NCBI GenBank assembly: GCA_020629255.1
Contig: JAHDDR010000011.1
Location: 1 to 41,827 of the forward strand
DNA from: Saprospiraceae bacterium
GTDB taxonomy: Bacteria > Bacteroidota > Bacteroidia > Chitinophagales > Saprospiraceae
Direction: 5' to 3'
DNA: 41,827 bases
Shown piece by piece: positions 33,372 to 41,827 of this stretch; the stretch's first letter is position 1, and each line of letters opens with the position of its first letter. The notes below the pieces were generated by a model. That model ran no database searches. It was not told the origin of the DNA and was given only the letters and a program-made list of their open reading frames with translations. Made by a program: the position numbers and the translations under genes.

Positions 33372-34676
33372 ATGCCAAAGAAGAAGAAAAGATCGTATAA
33401 AGAAACCCTGAATTACTTGTTTACCTTATTGCCGATGTACCAGAATGTAGGCAAAAAAGCGATGAAAAAAGACTTGAAAAACATCGTAGCCCTTTGTAAG
33501 CATTTGGGTAATCCAGACCAAAAATTTCCCAGTATACACATTGCCGGAACCAACGGCAAGGGCTCTACAACACATATTTTGGCAGCCATCCTTCAGCAGA
33601 AAGGCAAAAAAGTAGGGGTCTATACCTCCCCTCATTACAGGGATTTCAGAGAACGGATCAAAATTAACAAACAACTGGTTTCCGAATCTTTTGTCGTTGA
33701 TTTCGTAGAGGAAAATCAAAAAATCATAAATAAAATAAAACCCTCTTTCTTTGAAATTACAGTAGCGATGGCTTTTGCCTATTTTGCTGATAAAGAGGTA
33801 GATATAGCTGTGATAGAAACCGGTCTCGGCGGAAGGTTGGATTCTACGAATATTATTAATCCCCTCTTGAGCATCATTACCAATATCAGTTTGGATCATA
33901 CTGATATGTTGGGGAATACTCTAAAAGAAATAGCCTCCGAAAAAGCAGGCATCATCAAACAAGGCGTTCCCGTGGTAGTGGGGGAGTACCACAAGGAGAC
34001 AGCCTCGATCTTTAACAAGAAAGCCAAAGAATTGTTATCTCCGATTTATTTTGCATCACAACATTTTACGACGATTTCTACCGTGAAAGCCCTTACACAT
34101 TCCATTTTTAATGTGTATAAAAATAAGAGATTATATATTAAGGATCTTGAAACCGATTTAGCCGGGAAATTCCAAGCCCACAACTTTACAACAATTATTC
34201 AAGCTATAGAAGTTTTGAATGAACAAGGGTTTGGTATCTCCGAAAAAGATATTCTTATATCTTCCCGAAGAATTGCCTCTTCTACACTCTTTATAGGTCG
34301 GATGCAAACCTTGGGGTATCATCCATTCACCCTATTGGATAGCGGACATAATGAAGGGGCATTGTCCAAAACCATTCAAGAAATTACCAAACGTAATTTT
34401 GAGCAGATTCACTTTGTACTCGGATTTGTAAAGGACAAGGATATCAGTAAACTGCTGAAGTTTTTCCCTAAAAATGGTAAATATTACTTTACACAAGCCG
34501 ATATTCCAAGAGCCTTGCCCGCCAAAGAATTAGGAAAGGAAGCCAAGAAATTCAAACTTAAGGGCAAGGTTTATGAAACAGTTGCACAAGCACTGGAACA
34601 AGCCCAATCAGAAGCATCATTAGACGATATGATCTTTGTTGGAGGTAGTACTTTTGTGGTAGCAGAAGTCGTATAG
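33372..34676 (+). CDS. folC: Bifunctional folylpolyglutamate/dihydrofolate synthase
   Basis: 434 residues of the Mur ligase superfamily. The P-loop is 'HIAGTNGKGST' (GTNGKGST at 59-66), followed by 'GVYTSPHYRDFRERIKIN', the family's folate-binding stretch, 'DIAVIETGLGGRLDSTNI' and 'ITNISLDHTDMLGNTLKEIA', all hallmark FolC motifs. The C-terminal domain has 'GHNEGALSKTI' (the DxxHN-like motif) and ends 'GSTFVVAEVV'. It adds glutamate to dihydropteroate and/or tetrahydrofolate in the cytoplasm. It starts 39 bp after the TonB-like gene, probably in the same transcript, and converges with the next gene at a gap of 9 bp. Confidence 0.95.
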   Translation: MPKKKKRSYKETLNYLFTLLPMYQNVGKKAMKKDLKNIVALCKHLGNPDQKFPSIHIAGTNGKGSTTHILAAILQQKGKKVGVYTSPHYRDFRERIKINKQLVSESFVVDFVEENQKIINKIKPSFFEITVAMAFAYFADKEVDIAVIETGLGGRLDSTNIINPLLSIITNISLDHTDMLGNTLKEIASEKAGIIKQGVPVVVGEYHKETASIFNKKAKELLSPIYFASQHFTTISTVKALTHSIFNVYKNKRLYIKDLETDLAGKFQAHNFTTIIQAIEVLNEQGFGISEKDILISSRRIASSTLFIGRMQTLGYHPFTLLDSGHNEGALSKTIQEITKRNFEQIHFVLGFVKDKDISKLLKFFPKNGKYYFTQADIPRALPAKELGKEAKKFKLKGKVYETVAQALEQAQSEASLDDMIFVGGSTFVVAEVV

Positions 34677-34685
34677 AACCGAATG

Positions 34686-35480
34686 CTAACGAATCAATAA
34701 TTTTTGCTGTTGCCTCTCCCCGGATTCATGAAGGATATGGATGATGTAAGTCCCCGTTGTTGCATGGGGATAAACAACTTCCCTAGAAACCGCTTTTTCC
34801 GACTCTTGGACGAGCTGACCACAAATGTCATACAAATACCAAGTAAATGTTGACTCATTTTGGGATGAAACAACAAAATGATTGTTTACCGGATTGGGAT
34901 AAATATCTATGGAATTTTTGTCGGATTCTTCAGAAACCCTTGGCGTTGACATAGCCATGTTAGTGGTTTCATCAGTAACATAAATACTTTTTTCAAAAGT
35001 GCTATTCAAAGGGTTTTGATCATTCATACTAGGCCAAATCACAATGATATTTTCATCGCCTACTTTAAGATTATCGTTGGATATAGATAATTCTGTTTCA
35101 AAGTAAATTTCTTCTCCTGGCTGAAGTATAGAAAGATTGGAACCTGCAGAAAAAGAGATTTTATGGGGTGAACTCTCATTTAATGATGGATTGTTTCCAT
35201 CATCCGAATTTTCTTCATTTTCTTCTTGCTCCTCATTGGATTGTCGTACAGACCAATGAAGAGATGTAACATTGATTGGGGTATTGCCATTGTTCTTTAA
35301 ATATCCGGATAAAAATATGGTTTGATCGGCAAAGATTAAATCAGGAAGTTCGAAGTCTATAAATTCGATATCATATATAGAACCCTCATTGTTAGATGAG
35401 TTATTGTTTTGTGCTTTAGAATCTTTGTAAGTAAAAAATGTAAGGATTAAGGCAAATAACGAAAATTTGAATGTGTGCAT
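34686..35480 (-). CDS. Secreted T9SS cargo protein with a single beta-rich domain
   Basis: 264 residues from ATG 35480. The track start at 35543 adds 21 residues ahead of the real signal peptide 'MHTFKFSLFALILTFFTYKD' SKAQ. Residues ~35-170 resemble a CARDB/immunoglobulin-like beta-sandwich ('IEFIDFELPDLIFADQTIFL', 'GYLKNNGNTPINVTSLHWSV') interrupted by an acidic insert 'NEEQEENEENSDDGNN'. The C-terminal ~75 residues are a T9SS type A sorting domain ('SIDIYPNPVNNHFVVSS' to 'GTYIIHILHESGE'). Function is unknown; it is expected on the cell surface or released. It converges with folC. Confidence 0.85.
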   Translation of the reverse strand: MHTFKFSLFALILTFFTYKDSKAQNNNSSNNEGSIYDIEFIDFELPDLIFADQTIFLSGYLKNNGNTPINVTSLHWSVRQSNEEQEENEENSDDGNNPSLNESSPHKISFSAGSNLSILQPGEEIYFETELSISNDNLKVGDENIIVIWPSMNDQNPLNSTFEKSIYVTDETTNMAMSTPRVSEESDKNSIDIYPNPVNNHFVVSSQNESTFTWYLYDICGQLVQESEKAVSREVVYPHATTGTYIIHILHESGERQQQKLLIR

Positions 35481-35795
35481 GTGATAGTATAGATTAAATC
35501 TGAATTGCAACTTACAAAATATCACCGATATAATGAATGACATTAATTGCCTGTTTATTATTAATGCTATTTCTTTAGAAGAAATTCATATTTTGTCTTT
35601 ATAAGAAAAATTTGCTTAAATAGATCGAAGTTAATTTTTGTTCTTTTCTATTACGCTGGTAATTAATATACTATGGATTTTAATTTATTTTTGCATGAAA
35701 AATAAAAAAGTTGAAAAATTAATTTTTTCATGTCTTGGGTCATGTTTTTGATTACATGTTTAGCGAAAGGGGGGTGAAATCTTACAAATTCAAAT
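35481..35795. other. Gene-free 315-bp divergent intergenic region
   Basis: No reading frame of note. It contains a TATTTTTG box (35686-35693), a CATGAAAAA/TTTTTCATG inverted repeat (35694-35702 with 35724-35732), and otherwise very AT-rich sequence between divergent genes. Confidence 0.6.
35686..35693 (+). promoter_or_regulatory. -7 box TATTTTTG before the 503-residue protein
   Basis: Exact TAnnTTTG match about 100 bp before the ATG at 35796. The inverted repeat CATGAAAAA...TTTTTCATG begins one base after it and would occupy the transcript's 5' end or an operator position. No clear -33 element was seen. Confidence 0.35.
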
Positions 35796-37307
35796 ATGAA
35801 ACATCAGTTGACAAAGTTGATTATTAGCCTTTCAAAAGAAGAAATTCGGAACTTTAAACTGTACAGTTCTCGATTTCGATACAAAGGAGAGGATAAAAAG
35901 ATGATTCGTCTTTTTGATTATATCAAAAGTGGGCAATATGATGAATATGATTTGACCTTAACAGAATTGCTTTTTTCAAATGCATCAAAGAATGCTTACT
36001 ATCAACTAAAAAATCGACTGATTAAAGAAATTGAAGAATCCTTATTGCTACTTCATAAACCCCAAAATGAAGAATATTCGATTTACAAGTTGCTACAATT
36101 GGTCAATGTCTTTTCTAGCAAAGCAGAGTATGATAAATCATTGTTCTACTTACAAAAAGCAGAGAAATTAGCAAATAAAACCAACAATACCCTCGTCCTT
36201 AATGTGATATATGACAAATGGATGGATGACATCGGTTCCATGATGTCTGAAACGGAAATTCAGGGTTTTGAAATGAAATCTTTGGGTAATTTAGAAAATT
36301 CCCTAACCGAATTTAAATATAAAGTTTTGGTTTCTTCATTGAGAACCAAATTATCAAAAGCAAATTTTTCCTCAAAATCTACGCAGACTATTGCTGAAAT
36401 ATTGGATGAAACCATTCGGACATTAAAAATCGAAAACAAAGCCCTTTCATCTACTAAACTTAGGCTTAGACTTAATGAATCAATTCGAAACGTACTTTTA
36501 ATTCGGAAACAATATAAAGAATTAAGTGAGTATCTCATCGAAGACTTTTCTAGGTTTGAAAACGAATCAATATTTGAATCCCAAATCGAAGAAAAAATAA
36601 AACAACTAACTTGGATCATCAATGTCCTGCTTCGATTAAAAAGAGTTGCTGAAATGAACATCTATATTTCTCAACTTGAGAAGGTATTGGATGCTCCCGA
36701 AAATTCTAGATTGTCCGAACGGTATAAATGGCTATTCGCACAATGCAAGTTGATTTCCTTTACCTACAATAATCAATTGGGCAATGCGATAGAATTACTC
36801 GAATCTCTTGTTCCTGAAAAAGATAAAGTTCCTCATTTTCCGATTTTTGTTAATCTGAACTTGGCCGTTCTGCATTATTACAATAAAAATATAGAAATCT
36901 CCCTAGATTATCTGGCAAAGATTATTTTAGATGATTCTTTCGGGAAAATTTCAACCCCTCTTCAGCTTACGGTACTGATTGTCGAACTGGTACTTAGGGT
37001 GGAAAACGGGGATCATTTTTATGCAAAAAACAAATATGGAAGCCTGAGACGGAAATATCGGAACCACCTCACCAACAAAGATTATAAACGAGACAAGGAT
37101 TTTTTAGACCTGTTAAGAGACCTTATCAAAGACAAGCAAAAGGAAAGGGTGAATCCAGTCCTTTTGCAAAAAATTAAAGGATTCATAGAAGCTTCCCCTC
37201 CCTTCGAACCGGGTTCTAATGAAGTAATTTGCTATCATTTATGGCTAGAAGCCCATATGCGAAAAATAACATATTTTGAGAGGGTTTTGCAGGAAATTAA
37301 ATGTTAA
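35796..37307 (+). CDS. Large helical protein, unknown function
   Basis: 503 residues, no signal peptide or membrane segment, so cytoplasmic. It is not recognised as a named family. The N-terminus 'MKHQLTKLIISLSKEEIRNF' and following lysine/leucine-rich helices, with stretches such as 'YDKSLFYLQKAEKLANKTNN' and 'LGNAIELLESLVPEKDKV', look like TPR-type helical repeats across most of the length. Similar long helical-repeat proteins without a known role are common in Bacteroidota. It has its own upstream box and stands alone. There is no catalytic motif; a scaffold or regulatory role is only a guess. Confidence 0.75.
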   Translation: MKHQLTKLIISLSKEEIRNFKLYSSRFRYKGEDKKMIRLFDYIKSGQYDEYDLTLTELLFSNASKNAYYQLKNRLIKEIEESLLLLHKPQNEEYSIYKLLQLVNVFSSKAEYDKSLFYLQKAEKLANKTNNTLVLNVIYDKWMDDIGSMMSETEIQGFEMKSLGNLENSLTEFKYKVLVSSLRTKLSKANFSSKSTQTIAEILDETIRTLKIENKALSSTKLRLRLNESIRNVLLIRKQYKELSEYLIEDFSRFENESIFESQIEEKIKQLTWIINVLLRLKRVAEMNIYISQLEKVLDAPENSRLSERYKWLFAQCKLISFTYNNQLGNAIELLESLVPEKDKVPHFPIFVNLNLAVLHYYNKNIEISLDYLAKIILDDSFGKISTPLQLTVLIVELVLRVENGDHFYAKNKYGSLRRKYRNHLTNKDYKRDKDFLDLLRDLIKDKQKERVNPVLLQKIKGFIEASPPFEPGSNEVICYHLWLEAHMRKITYFERVLQEIKC

Positions 37308-37512
37308 AAAGATCCCATTCTCCTTGAAAATACTGCTGAAATCACCAGAAACGCAGCTTTTGTAATAATATTGATATTCTTTCCTCTTTTCATTCTAATT
37401 TTCAACATAAAAAAAGTATATTGAGTAGTTTAATAGGGGTGTCCCAAGAAATTTTGGAATACTTTGATTAACTCACACTTTTTTATTAGGCGTAATTAAA
37501 ACTTAAATCACC

Positions 37513-37959
37513 ATGCACCTTCTTAAAATATACCTTGTTGTTATTGGGCTTATCATGTCCTTTTCTTCACCACTTATGGCTCAATCATCTCAAGAGCCTA
37601 AAAAGCAAAAACCACCTCAACAGGAATTCAAATACAAAAAATCCTTCAAGACAGTTAAAATTCTTGAAGACGGTGCCGATTCCAATATAAAGGAAGAAGT
37701 AAAAACAAACACATCCATAAAAGCACATAATAAATCAATAACATATAAACCCACAACAGCCTCTAGGAAATTTGGTAAACAAACCAAAATGGAAGCAAGA
37801 CCAAACCCACCAAGAAAAGCCAAAACCAAACAAGAGATGATCCTACAAATAGAGGCAGATATCCAAAAGGTTGTAAGGTCAAATCACCCCAAAAAAGCCG
37901 AAATGGTAGAAAAACTACGGAAAGAATTAGAAGATGTCAAACGGCATGTTGAAAAATAG
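37513..37959 (+). CDS. Small basic exported protein, unknown function
   Basis: 148 residues. Signal peptide 'MHLLKIYLVVIGLIMSFSSP' LMAQ, then a very lysine-rich, proline-containing disordered stretch ('QEPKKQKPPQQEFKYKKSF', 'ARPNPPRKAKTKQEM') and a C-terminal amphipathic helix ('AEMVEKLRKELEDVKRHVEK'). No family recognised. It resembles the basic repeat protein at 23704 in composition only. It stands between the large helical protein (205-bp gap without features) and the giant right-edge gene. Confidence 0.7.
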   Translation: MHLLKIYLVVIGLIMSFSSPLMAQSSQEPKKQKPPQQEFKYKKSFKTVKILEDGADSNIKEEVKTNTSIKAHNKSITYKPTTASRKFGKQTKMEARPNPPRKAKTKQEMILQIEADIQKVVRSNHPKKAEMVEKLRKELEDVKRHVEK

Positions 37960-38068
37960 ATTTGTATCATTCACTTTTCAATTTACCTAAAAGAATAACA
38001 CAACCCAACCCAAACACATTTAAAAATAAACCAAAACGCTTAGATATCAGGTTTAAATATACTGACGA

Positions 38069-41000
38069 ATGGAAAAACAAAATAAATCACTTAATAAGAT
38101 GCTACACAAAGCCTGTGCTGTTTTACTCACAATATCCATTACAGCTTTTTCATTAAACGCTCAAAACGATTCCTGTTCTGCTCCAGATCCTTTCTGTACA
38201 GATTATGGGGCAGCTTTCTCAGCCAACTTTGATCCAGATGATCCTGGACCAGGAAACGGCCCTCAGGCTTCAGACATTGACCCCGGCAATAACTACGGTT
38301 GTTTGGGGGCAACAGGAAACCCCGCTTGGTTCTACTTTGAAATATCAACCCCAGGTGCATTGGATATCGAGCTGACCAATACCTCAGATATTGATATCGA
38401 TTTTGCCCTATGGGGCCCCTTCCCCGATTTGGCAACAGCACTAGGTAGTTGTGGATCTTTGGGAGCACCAGAAGATTGTAGTTTTTCTACAGCTTCCGTA
38501 GAACAAGTTGATATTCCAGTCTCTTCTACAGGTGAAGTCTATCTTTTATTGATAACCAACTATGCCAATACTTTTACAGATATTGAAGCAGCTCAAATCA
38601 ATGGTATGGGAGATACCAATTGTGATATCCTGCCAGAATGTTTAGCCGATGCAGGAACAGTAACGACGAACACAGACGGTACAGGTTCAGGAACCAATGA
38701 AATCACAGTTTGTATTGGTGAAAGTTTGAGTATTACTTCTAATGATGACTACATACTCCCTCCAAGTTTTCCGGGAGAGGTTTCTGAGTTGATGTATGCT
38801 ATCTATAATTGTGAACCACCAGCAGATCCCGACCCTTTAGCAGATGCTGCTTGTTGGTCGGGAATATTATGGACAGGTGAAGATTTCGAAGTAGGAGACC
38901 CAGGATCCATCAATAGTAATACTACAGGGGGGATTCCTTTGGTGCTTACCAATGCAGGAATTACAGGAACAGGAGGAACAACCGTATGGTACGTCCCTGT
39001 GACAGTGGATGATAGTGATAACAGTGGTATTCCGGGTAATAATGGAAACGGAAATGGAAATACAGATGGAAATGGAGTCATAGCCATCGACCAAATTGGA
39101 GATGGTTGTTATGCTACTGGCACACCAGTACAAATCAATTATATACAAAATGTCACACCTTCTTTCGAAACCGACTGCCAAGACCCCTTAGCAGGAACAG
39201 GAGCTGTTATTGTAACATTGGAAGGAGGAGGTCCGGCTCTAGATCCAACAACCGATTATACCGTAACAAATACAGGACCTGGAACAGTATCCCCAACAAC
39301 AGTTTCTGCAGGAGGAACAACCACGGTATCGGGCTTGACAGATGGGGATATTGTGACATTAACCATTACCGATGATTTTGGTTGTTCATACATATTAGAC
39401 CCATTTGAATTCAGCTGTACCAATGATGCCTGTCTAATTGATTCTGAAATCTTCATTTCTCCACCAGCATCAGATTTTCCGAACGACCAATATCCCCCAG
39501 GGACAGTAGTAACCTTCTGTTTCGACATCAATAAATACAGACAAACAAACTTAAACTTCTTGCAAGCAGTCGTCCCAAATTATGATCCAACAGGCTGGGC
39601 CGCTGGTTCATTTGTGCCAGGAGCACCTCCTCCAACAGCTTCTCCAATAGAATTAGCATTAGGTTCTGAATGGATTTGGGAAGCAGGACCAACGATGACC
39701 TATAATAATATACCCGGAGCTACACTTCCTCCAGGAGAAGATATAACCTACAATGCAGATGGAGCTTGGATATTTCATAGTAATTTCTTTGATCCGGGGC
39801 CAGCAAGTGGCAATAACCCAGAGTTATATTTTGGAGATGGTTGTGTACCCCTAACAACATATATTAATACAGGAGTAACTCAGAATTATTGTAATAATAC
39901 AGGTGGAAATTGGATTGCGGGGCAAGGTTGCGAATATTCTTCTTTTAATTCTTTAACAGATGAAGCCACTTGTAATACATTAGGTGGACTTTGGGTGCCA
40001 GGTTATGGTTGTACGTTCTATTCTCATTATGAAAATGATGGGATAACAGAAACCATTTGTAATAATGCGGGTGGAGTATGGATCGATCCTGGAGGTAACA
40101 ACAATGACCGTTGTAATTTCCTGCCAGGGCAACCTTGTTTTTATGACCAATCCGTAGATGGAGCAGGTTATCAATGGACTTTCTGTTTCTCATTAACAAC
40201 AGAAGCTTGTGATCCTACGCAAGCAGTAAACCCAGATTTGGGGGCTGTTTCATTCACTACCTATGCAGATGGTGAAGTTGGAGGTTGGGATGAACCCGGC
40301 TGTAGGGATGATTTACCCGTAACCCAAGACGTGGATTATGTGTGTTGTATTCCTCCTCCAAATGTGACAACTCCCATAGAGTTTTGTGAAAATGAAACCA
40401 TTACTTTAACAGCAGTAATAGATAATACAATTCCTCCTCCTCCTACACCTACATGTGATTATGAACTGGACATCAGAGATTCCTTTGGGGACGGATGGGA
40501 TGGCGCTACAATAGAAGTTGTTGTTGGAGGTGTTTCAGCAGGAGTCTTTTCTCCAGGGGGATATGGAGCTATGGAAATAATAACGGTAGAAGATGGCCAA
40601 AGCATAGAATTAATTTATACGGCAGGATCATTTGAAGCAGAACATTCTTATGAATTTTTAGATTCGGATGGAAATGTAATTTTTGCAGATGGACCATCAC
40701 CATCAACAGGTTCTGTTTTTACAACCACAGCTTCCTGTCCAGTTGCAGCTCCTTTAGCCACCAATTATGAAATAAATTGGTATGCAGACGAGAATGGATT
40801 ACCTATTCTCGAAGGTTCAAATACACTTGATTTAAGCGGAATTGCTCCAGGAACCTATACCTATTATGCAGAACAAGACAATAACGGTTGCCTAAGTGAA
40901 AAGGAACCGGTGGATGTGACAATACACCCACTTCCAAATGCGGTTTTTGATCCAATTAATCAGGTAATTTGCTTAGGAGAAACAATAACGCTAAATGTTA

Positions 41001-41827
41001 CAGTAACAGATGGTACGATTGCGGGTTGGACAGGTGAAGGAACTTCAGGAACAAGCCCAACTCAAGTAGTGACTCCTACATCGAGCCAAACTTATACAGT
41101 GACACTTAATAGTATACATGGCTGCGATCCAGTTACAATTCCGTTACCTATAACTGTTGTACCTATCCCTGACATAAGTACTCCTACAGATCCACTTACC
41201 TGTGTTTGTACACCTTTTGATTTAACTACAATAACAATAAATGATACCAACACTTGGGATCCCGCTGATACAACAATAACATATCATTCAGCTTCTCCCG
41301 CAGATGATACAAACGAATTGCCTTCCCCAATTGTAAGTCCGGTAACCCCAACTACATATTATATAATGTCAGACCACAATGGCTGTACGGATGAACTTTC
41401 AGTTACAATAGAACCAGATTTGACAACTGCAATTATAGCTCCAGATGACTTAAGTCTAACGGGATGCCCTGTAGGAACAACAGTGACTGCTGCTAATGCA
41501 GGTTTTGCATATTCTGAATCAACTGTAACCCTTACAGCGGCACAAGTCACAGCTTATTTGGGCTTAACAGGAACATCTATTACAGAAGACTGTACTTATA
41601 ATATTGAGTATTCAGATTCTTCAACAGGAACATGTACATTAACGGTTACAAGAACATTCACAATCGAAGACGGATGTGGTAATACTGATACTGATACTCA
41701 AACAATAACAATAACAGATAATACACCTCCAACAATAGACGGGACGGTGCCGGGTGCTACGAGCATAGAATGTGGTAGTGGGCTGCCTACCTTGTCAGCT
41801 TTGTCGGCCTCCGATGTATGCGACGCT
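38069..41827 (+). CDS. Giant secreted multidomain protein, N-terminal 1253 residues (runs off right edge)
   Basis: Absent from the ORF track because it has no stop in the window. I checked the frame at several points: it runs from ATG 38069 to the last base, exactly 1253 codons. Start 'MEKQNKSLNKMLHKACAVLL' followed by a signal-peptide core ending 'AFSLNAQ'; M11 (38099) is an alternative start. Next comes a ~140-residue domain ('NPAWFYFEISTPGALDIEL') of the kind opening many large Bacteroidota surface proteins, glycine/asparagine linkers ('NNGNGNGNTDGNG'), three cysteine-rich CNxxGGxW repeats (~608-684), a 'DIRDSFGDGWDGATIEV' module (~795-890), Ig/PKD-like modules ('YTYYAEQDNNGCLSE', 'SSQTYTVTLNSIHGCDP') and, at the end, an HYR-like stretch ('TITITDNTPPTIDGTVPG'). 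A surface adhesin or gliding-associated protein with a T9SS domain beyond the window is likely but not seen. Confidence 0.88.
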   Translation, partial: MEKQNKSLNKMLHKACAVLLTISITAFSLNAQNDSCSAPDPFCTDYGAAFSANFDPDDPGPGNGPQASDIDPGNNYGCLGATGNPAWFYFEISTPGALDIELTNTSDIDIDFALWGPFPDLATALGSCGSLGAPEDCSFSTASVEQVDIPVSSTGEVYLLLITNYANTFTDIEAAQINGMGDTNCDILPECLADAGTVTTNTDGTGSGTNEITVCIGESLSITSNDDYILPPSFPGEVSELMYAIYNCEPPADPDPLADAACWSGILWTGEDFEVGDPGSINSNTTGGIPLVLTNAGITGTGGTTVWYVPVTVDDSDNSGIPGNNGNGNGNTDGNGVIAIDQIGDGCYATGTPVQINYIQNVTPSFETDCQDPLAGTGAVIVTLEGGGPALDPTTDYTVTNTGPGTVSPTTVSAGGTTTVSGLTDGDIVTLTITDDFGCSYILDPFEFSCTNDACLIDSEIFISPPASDFPNDQYPPGTVVTFCFDINKYRQTNLNFLQAVVPNYDPTGWAAGSFVPGAPPPTASPIELALGSEWIWEAGPTMTYNNIPGATLPPGEDITYNADGAWIFHSNFFDPGPASGNNPELYFGDGCVPLTTYINTGVTQNYCNNTGGNWIAGQGCEYSSFNSLTDEATCNTLGGLWVPGYGCTFYSHYENDGITETICNNAGGVWIDPGGNNNDRCNFLPGQPCFYDQSVDGAGYQWTFCFSLTTEACDPTQAVNPDLGAVSFTTYADGEVGGWDEPGCRDDLPVTQDVDYVCCIPPPNVTTPIEFCENETITLTAVIDNTIPPPPTPTCDYELDIRDSFGDGWDGATIEVVVGGVSAGVFSPGGYGAMEIITVEDGQSIELIYTAGSFEAEHSYEFLDSDGNVIFADGPSPSTGSVFTTTASCPVAAPLATNYEINWYADENGLPILEGSNTLDLSGIAPGTYTYYAEQDNNGCLSEKEPVDVTIHPLPNAVFDPINQVICLGETITLNVTVTDGTIAGWTGEGTSGTSPTQVVTPTSSQTYTVTLNSIHGCDPVTIPLPITVVPIPDISTPTDPLTCVCTPFDLTTITINDTNTWDPADTTITYHSASPADDTNELPSPIVSPVTPTTYYIMSDHNGCTDELSVTIEPDLTTAIIAPDDLSLTGCPVGTTVTAANAGFAYSESTVTLTAAQVTAYLGLTGTSITEDCTYNIEYSDSSTGTCTLTVTRTFTIEDGCGNTDTDTQTITITDNTPPTIDGTVPGATSIECGSGLPTLSALSASDVCDA
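39890..40120 (+). repeat. Three CNxxGGxW cysteine/glycine repeats inside the giant protein
   Basis: Three successive units 'CNNTGGNWIAGQGC', 'CNTLGGLWVPGYGC' and 'CNNAGGVWIDPGG...RC', about 22-26 residues each, with paired cysteines suggesting small disulfide-bonded modules. The DNA of the units is diverged. Confidence 0.7.

Noticed and set aside
1-41827. tRNA, rRNA, riboswitch and phage-defence genes
   Set aside because: I looked for these and recognised none; intergenic gaps are short and AT-rich, and all sizeable frames are accounted for by surface, transport, nuclease or hypothetical proteins.

Overview
The window is about 42 kb of AT-rich DNA from a member of the Bacteroidota. The evidence is: five proteins ending in type IX secretion system (T9SS) sorting domains (the 'SIYPNPT...' pattern), gldA/gldF/gldG gliding-motility genes, LytS/LytTR regulators, an ExbB-ExbD-TonB set, and promoter-like TAnnTTTG boxes without clear Shine-Dalgarno sites. 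The many very large secreted modular proteins fit a gliding or surface-attached Saprospiria- or Flavobacteriia-like organism, but the genus cannot be read from this sequence.

Layout. 1-251 (-): N-terminus of a secreted protein running off the left edge. 441-2224: a sensor histidine kinase and LytTR response regulator pair. 2352-14900: three tandem giant cell-surface proteins (A, B, C; about 1330-1365 aa), each with 16-18 copies of a 25-residue DUF285/BspA-type repeat, a second short repeat module, a parallel beta-helix-like domain and a T9SS C-terminal domain. A and B share about 1.54 kb that is virtually identical at the DNA level, while C is clearly diverged; this indicates recent gene conversion or duplication. 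14921-17139 (-): two lipoproteins (DUF3089 hydrolase-like and DUF547). 17271-21276: gldA, an unknown exported protein, gldF and gldG. 21286-22704: a decayed patch containing a 3'-truncated IS982-family element, a 5'-truncated and frameshifted lipoprotein gene, and a possible membrane-protein remnant. 22707-24756 (-): a membrane-anchored peroxiredoxin-like protein, a lysine-rich repeat protein and a tiny acidic lipoprotein. 25023-26867: a secreted endonuclease I with FN3-like, lamin-tail-like and T9SS domains. 26989-28923: an ABC-F ATPase. 28918-30870 (-): a retropepsin-PDZ protein and a small lipoprotein. 31148-34676: exbB, exbD, a TonB-like protein with a polyserine microsatellite, and folC. 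34686-35480 (-): a small T9SS cargo protein. 35796-37959: two unrecognised proteins. 38069-41827: the first 1253 codons of a giant secreted multidomain protein running off the right edge (not in the ORF track because it has no stop).

How it fits together. Most of the window concerns the cell surface: T9SS cargo (A, B, C, the nuclease, the small protein and probably the right-edge giant), gliding/ABC components, TonB energisation and several lipoproteins. The kinase/regulator pair directly upstream of the A-B-C array is a plausible controller of it, but that is inference. The most interesting signal is the A/B/C array: tandem paralogs differing in repeat number and sharing an almost perfect 1.54 kb tract that looks like ongoing sequence exchange.
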